Source: Rhynchosporium graminicola
Taxonomy: Eukaryota > Ascomycota > Leotiomycetes > Helotiales > Ploettnerulaceae
DNA: 64,000 bases
NCBI GenBank assembly: GCA_900074885.1
Contig: FJUW01000070.1
Span: 120,448 to 184,447, forward strand
Direction of reading: 5' to 3'
Part shown: positions 59,293-64,000 of the stretch, piece after piece
How positions within the stretch are numbered: position 1 is the first letter of the stretch
Layout: every line of letters starts with the position of its first letter
The notes under the pieces: model-generated
Told to the model about the DNA's origin: nothing
Databases searched by the model: none
What the model saw: only the letters and a program-made list of their open reading frames with translations
Translations under genes and position numbers: made by a program

Positions 59293-59743
59293 TGGCGCTG
59301 GGAATTTACCCTGTTGCCTCAAAGGAATGTGCCTCACAGGACCTGTTGAATAGATAGCCGTCTCTGGTAGATTGTTGCTGTGAGCTCCTACCTTCGTATA
59401 AAATAACGTCTGAGGTTGTCCCTTCTCAGCTATTATTTTGCTTGACCTATCGAGTGGCGATAGCCCTATGTCAAGGAAGACCACCTGAGCTCTGAGCGGG
59501 TTTGAGACGACAAGATCAACTTTCGGTCGGAGAATTGAGGCTGTTAGTCTCTTCTGCACTCAGTCCCGACTTCAGAAACGTCTCACTCGACAAAAATACA
59601 CTCATATCCTCGAAATTGATTCTTTTTTCCTACTTCCGCTTCTGCCTATATCAACCACCAAAGTTGCTCAGTCTTCCTTTCAAGCATCATCATGATTCCT
59701 TCGTGAAATTCGGCAGAACTCTAACTTGACATATCGGTGAGGA
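59293..59743. other. Intergenic, no gene seen
   Basis: Short 3' flank with no convincing frame. Confidence 0.4.
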
Positions 59744-60000
59744 ATGATGCGTCGAAACCTGCTTTCAAATATGAAGCTCTTTTTACGGGCCAGTCTGGTC
59801 ATCGTCCCGAGCACCTTGGCAGCTCCCTCAGCTAGAGAATGGAATACCAAGAATTGGCTCCATCAATCCATCCTCACCCCTCAAACTACTGAACGAAACC
59901 ACGCTCATTGAGAGGCAATTGGAACCTGGTGGATTAAAAAGCCCAAACTGGGCTGGTGCTGTCCTTGAAGCCCTGGAAGATGATCCATGGAACACTATCA
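59744..60000 (+). pseudogene. Glutamic peptidase (G1/eqolisin) N-terminal fragment
   Basis: The first frame starts at ATG 59744 (second 59747, third 59771) and reads MKLFLRASLVIVPSTLAAPS, a signal peptide, with a short pro-region after it. After about 59870 the frame shifts by one and continues LLNETTLIERQLEPGG, LKSPNWAGAVLE, then ALEDDPWNT. The NWAGAVL motif after a propeptide is the N-terminal mark of mature G1 glutamic peptidases (acid proteases such as scytalidoglutamic and aspergilloglutamic peptidases). The catalytic Gln and Glu regions that should follow are absent; the sequence runs into non-coding DNA. It is a truncated, frameshifted relic. Confidence 0.55.
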
Positions 60001-60510
60001 CAGAACTATGTGCACATTCCAGCGTTTTTCACACTTGTTTGTTGGTCTTATGACCATTTTCTCTTATCTTTGACCAGTCTTTCACTGAACATTCGATCCA
60101 GTATTCATCGTGCCGTAAGAGATAAAGAGGAAAGGACAGAGTCGGAGATGATGGAAAACAGATCGTTGGGCGTGCTTGAGAGTGCTAGAACGACGTCAGC
60201 AAGTGAAGGCAAGGAAAGAAGATAGATATAGGGAAATGCATATCCCTCTTTCGGTGGACCCCAATCGGATGGGAATAATATTGTCCCGCTTTGGTGAGGG
60301 ATCGCGGGGTAGTGGGGTTGATCGCCGCTACTGCAAGTAGAGTCTTCGGGCACCAAGATCTGTCTTAAACGTCCCCCCACCCCCTCTCGCCCTATCTACA
60401 TTTCATATTCCACCATAACTATAGGTACACTTAAGAATATCGCCAGCCCTAAGTAATACAAGCTAGCCAAGATCCAGACAAGATCCGAAATCATAATCCT
60501 CCTTTCGAAG
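60001..60510. other. Intergenic, no gene seen
   Basis: No gene seen. The frame at 60105-60380 (minus) has no supporting features. Confidence 0.4.
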
Positions 60511-60777
60511 ATGCATAAGAAGTCGAGGCTAAACCTCAAGATAAGCAAGATATACGATTACGAGTTCTTCAAATATATATGCGGCTGCGAGCATAATAAA
60601 CTCTTATCATACTGCGATTTTGCTCGATATGATCTCTGCTATCAGTGCTTCGGTGTCAAGGTTTGCAAACATACGTTGAAGCAACGCGTGTACTGTCCCC
60701 CACGTGAAGCACACAGAGTAGCCCAAGAGGAAGAGCGGAGGAGACAACAACAACAGCAACAACAATATCAGGAATGA
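60511..60777 (+). CDS. Small Cys-rich ORF with Gln run
   Basis: 88 residues from ATG 60511. There is no signal peptide; the start is basic (MHKKSRLNLKISKIYDYEF). Seven cysteines (ICGC, YCDF, LCYQC, VCKH, YCPP) are arranged in pairs that could bind zinc. The C-terminus is EEERRR followed by a Gln run. It is followed at once by AT-rich TE sequence, so it may be a TE-linked or orphan gene. No family recognised. Confidence 0.4.
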   Translation: MHKKSRLNLKISKIYDYEFFKYICGCEHNKLLSYCDFARYDLCYQCFGVKVCKHTLKQRVYCPPREAHRVAQEEERRRQQQQQQQYQE

Positions 60778-61920
60778 CATGGTTAAAGAAGAAAGAGCTT
60801 TTAGTACATAAGGAGATAAATTAGTTCGCTAGAGGAGTAAAGAAAGTTCGCGGATAAAGTAATTAGAAAGATTATCTAAGGGATTATACTACTTAGGCTT
60901 AAGCTTAGAATCATCTCGATTAGTATAATTAATAGATCAGAAGGAATAGATTTCAGGATCATTTCGTAGTTAAGCTATTAGGCGACGAGGAGTAGAAGGG
61001 ATATCTTCCTCAGAATAAGGGCTATCGAACTGCATTATATATTATTAGTTAAAGGATTAAAGTAAAAAGTAGAAAATAATCTTGTAATATCGCGATAAGT
61101 AGATTTAATTATAAATCTTCTAATATTTAAGGATCTTCTAGGAGTAATAAGAGATTCTATAACGCGATAACGTAATATAGGACGCGCCTCGGGATCTTCA
61201 GATAAGTTTTCCTTTCGTGATCTCTTATTTAGAGAATTAGAAGATATAATAATAATAGAAGAGTTAAAATAAAGTTATTAATAGAAGGAGAAAAGTAAGC
61301 GCAGAGAATCTAAATATATTATATTTAAAAGAAGAAGAACCTCTTTATATACGAGATAAGAGGTTTATATACCTATCAGGCTTCGGTTACCTACCCTTAT
61401 AAGTATATAAGGCTAGCTACCTGGCATGCCTTTTTAGTCTAGAAGCTTCTTCTGCCTAGAGTGCTTCTTTTACCCTTTCAGAAATTAATAAATAATAATA
61501 AGGTAAGATTATTCAATTAGTTACGACTATTATTTATAACTCTTTAAGATCATATAACTCAGACTTCGATTTATAATTCATTTAATTAAACGCTTCTTTA
61601 CGATATTTTTACTTTCACTCTTATACTCGGCGATTACTTAAAGCTTAGAAGCAGCTGACTTTATAATATATATAAGGCTATAGCCTTATAATTTTCTTTA
61701 TTTACTTAACTTATTTTTAAATAGTTACTTCGACTTTAATCAGTTCACGCACTTTATCTATACTTTCTTTTATTAATTTATATAAATAGTAGAGTTTACT
61801 CTCTCTATTTAGAAGCTTCTTTACTTACTTAAGGTAGTTTATATTTACTAACTAAGTAAAAGTATACGTATAGTTAATAGTAATCTCTAGCCTTATACTA
61901 AGAGATAACTATAGGAGGTA
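60778..61920. other. AT-rich, RIP-like degraded DNA
   Basis: No open frame. TA-rich throughout, with the same look as the hAT interior. Probably decayed TE sequence whose class cannot be told. Confidence 0.45.
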
Positions 61921-61922
61921 TA

Positions 61923-64000
61923 TGTGACGACTGGTCAGGTTTGGAGGTCTCTCCCTACTAGTAGAAACACTTACTGCTAAGCGAGATTAAACGAGTAGAG
62001 TTTAGGGGCCCCTTTTCATATATATACTTCAATTCTCTCTCTACTTCTTAACTCCTTAGTTATAGATTCTCAAGTGATTCTTACTACTTCATATTCATAG
62101 TAATATAAGGTCTTATTACTCAGGTAGTTTTAAGACCTTTCTAGAGTAAGCGTTATATTATCTATAACTCTTTTACTTATGTCTAGGAAGATAGTAAATA
62201 TATACTTATATTATACCTCTATGCCTAGAGCTACTAAACGCAGGAGACTACGCTATATAGAGAAGGCCTATACTAAGTATAAACTTAAAGAATAGCACCT
62301 AAACCGAAGTAACTTAAGTCCGATAAATCGACTACTAGTTCTCCGACTCCCTTTACCTCCTATTCTTCGGCGACTCGTAATACTTGCTATAACCTACCTC
62401 TCTCTATAGTAGAGAGTACTCGCGATAATACCTCGTCCGAGTTAAGTTCCCTAACTCCTATTATAATTAACGAACTTACTAAGTCGCTAAACCTCCCCGA
62501 TAATACTCCTATATTAATAGTAACTATAAGTAACTTATAGGAAGACCGCGCTTACTAGCTATAAGAGGCAGAAAGGAAGCTCGCAGAGGAGAGAAAATTA
62601 AACGCCGACTTATCTGCAGAACTAAGCTAGTTATAGGATAAGTTCCTAGAACTACGCTAGTTAACTACTTAGCGCTCTACTAAGTCTATATCGTTTGATA
62701 ATGTTTAATCGCGTATAATACCGCTACTATTAATTAAAGAATATAATACTATTCTTACGCCTAATAATCGTCGTTGAGAATAATCTACTAGAGGAATATC
62801 GTTAATATTATACGCTATACGTATAGAGAAGATACTAAACCTTCTAAATAAGCTCTCTGATGGAATCGACTACTCTTTAAAACTCTAGGAAGTGCAGATA
62901 CGTAACGCTCTCCGGCGCTACTCTAGCTACTTTATCGATGAAGATTACTATAAAGATTAGTTACTTAACTAAACGGAAGGAATAGCCAGAACTTACCTAG
63001 AACTCTTATTCTTAGAACTAGAATATAACGAAGAAGGTAGTATGATCGATTCACTCGATATAATTACTTAACTTGTCTTCTTCTTATCTAATCTATATAA
63101 CTAATAAACTATAAGAGCTAGCTATTCCGCGCTAAAGATAGATTATAAGTAGACCTTCTAGACGTTCTACTATAAGTTTCGTACGCTAGCTTGTAAAGCT
63201 AGAGTAAATAATTAATCGACTCTAAAAATAGACTTATAGGAGAAGCTACTTATATAGCTACGGAAACAGCTCTTCTAATAGTACTAAACGTCAAGGACAC
63301 TAGAAGAATATATTAAGGCTATATAAGCTAAAGACTAAGGTTAATTTATTAAAAAGACATAATATTCCGAGTCTTAAGCTAAAGCTAGCGCGACTCGGGA
63401 ACGCCCTATAAATACCTCCTCCTAGCGCCGTAGTACTAACTCCTCTTCTTATCCGTAAATTAGTCTTCTTACGCCCGAGAATACTAATACGACTAGTAAA
63501 TAAGTATTATACTCTATACGAAATAATACGCCTTATATATAATCGCCGGCGAATACTCCTTGTTACTTTACGCCTACCTCATATCTACGCTTGTTATTAG
63601 CTCGACCTAATACTCTATATCGAATTAATATAATTAATACTAATAATAATATTTATAGCGAGTCAGAAGATAATAATAACGAAGAGACGTACGATAATAC
63701 TTAGGAGTATATTAAACCGCTAGTAAAAGACTACGCCTAGAGAAAGACTCTTTCCTAGGTAGTATACGAGATATGCGATATCTTGACCTTACGAAGCTTC
63801 TTAGTAGTTAATCGTTTACTACACGTGCTACTCTTACTAAGAATAGACTCTCGTATAAGCTACTTACACTTCTCGATTTTAGAGCTAATAGATACTATTT
63901 TATTAATTATTCTTTTCTTAAATCCCTTTCTTTCTTCTTAAAACTTTTAATTTACTCTCTACTAAATGCAATTCCTATTAAAGGCTTTAATAGCGTTAAT
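61923..64000 (+). mobile_element. Degraded LTR retrotransposon, 5' part with gag
   Basis: A TG-starting sequence (TGTGACGACTGGTCAGG) at 61923 may be the left LTR end. From about 62841 to 63200 one plus-strand frame, broken by stops, reads LSDGIDYSLKLWEVQIRNAL, then RRYSSYFIDEDYY, TEGIARTYLELL and ASYSALKIDYK. This is the pattern of fungal Ty3/Gypsy-like Gag ('W..qi...L......TEG.Ar..L'). Stops occur where Gln or Trp is expected, and the DNA is TA-rich, as after RIP. The element runs off the window, so pol is not seen. Confidence 0.6.
62841..63200 (+). pseudogene. Gag remnant of LTR retrotransposon
   Basis: A single frame with several TAA/TAG stops. Seen are KLWEVQIRNALRRY, TEGIARTYLELLFLELEYN, GSMIDSLDII and FYYKFRTLACKARV, in the order of fungal Gypsy-type Gag proteins. 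The stops make it non-functional. Confidence 0.6.

Noticed and set aside
1..64000. tRNA, rRNA or CRISPR features
   Set aside because: No B-box/cloverleaf, rRNA core or regular spaced repeats were seen; CRISPR is not expected in a fungal nucleus.
1..64000. Secondary-metabolite gene cluster
   Set aside because: Despite two transporters and a broken regulator, no polyketide synthase, peptide synthetase, terpene cyclase or P450 is present.

Overview
The window looks like nuclear DNA of a filamentous ascomycete (Pezizomycotina). The genes have short GT-AG introns of about 47-150 nt, often with CTAAC/CTGAC-type branch sites. The protein families are fungal (CFEM receptor, ABC-A transporter, DHA2-type MFS, GH128, GH115, PL1, six-cysteine secreted proteins). 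The transposon relics are AT-rich and full of stops, in the style of repeat-induced point mutation (RIP). I cannot name the genus. Many real genes span several exons, so the models below were built by joining reading frames across splice sites read by eye.

Left part (1-19 kb). The 3' end of a GH115 alpha-glucuronidase gene comes first, then simple repeats. A secreted pectate lyase (2744-4173) follows, then an MFS drug-type transporter (5904-7964), a coiled-coil protein (8684-9482, minus), a 4-exon small secreted six-cysteine protein (11900-12415), a small protein with a mitochondrial-like N-terminus (13585-14021), an acidic hypothetical protein (minus) and a two-exon alpha/beta hydrolase (17688-18653).

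Middle part (19-44 kb). A full-size ABC-A transporter (19331-24194, minus) is followed by a small secreted PAN-like protein, an AT-rich TE relic (26.9-28.3 kb), a gene with an in-frame stop (28533-29635), a GH128 glucanase-like protein (30647-31607), a double zinc-knuckle protein (34060-35760), a protein disulfide isomerase with a DEHDEL tail (39289-40943), the exosome subunit RRP41/Ski6 (41394-42323) and a broken Zn2Cys6-type regulator that lacks its zinc cluster.

Right part (44-64 kb). An 8-exon CFEM/Pth11-like receptor gene (48024-49796) is the last large intact gene. It is followed by a 3434-bp hAT transposon with perfect 8-bp target duplications (51457-54890), a second repeat copy related to the 28.2-kb one, a tiny secreted peptide ORF, a secreted alpha/beta hydrolase with an uncertain first splice, a glutamic-peptidase (G1) gene fragment, a small Cys/Gln-rich ORF, and a degraded LTR retrotransposon gag at the right edge.

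Taken together, the secreted hydrolases (xylan, pectate, beta-glucan and ester targets), small cysteine-rich secreted proteins, efflux pumps and CFEM receptor suggest a plant-associated or saprotrophic lifestyle (inference). The housekeeping genes (PDI, RRP41) sit between them. The gene set does not form one biosynthetic cluster, and I see no clear new multi-gene system.
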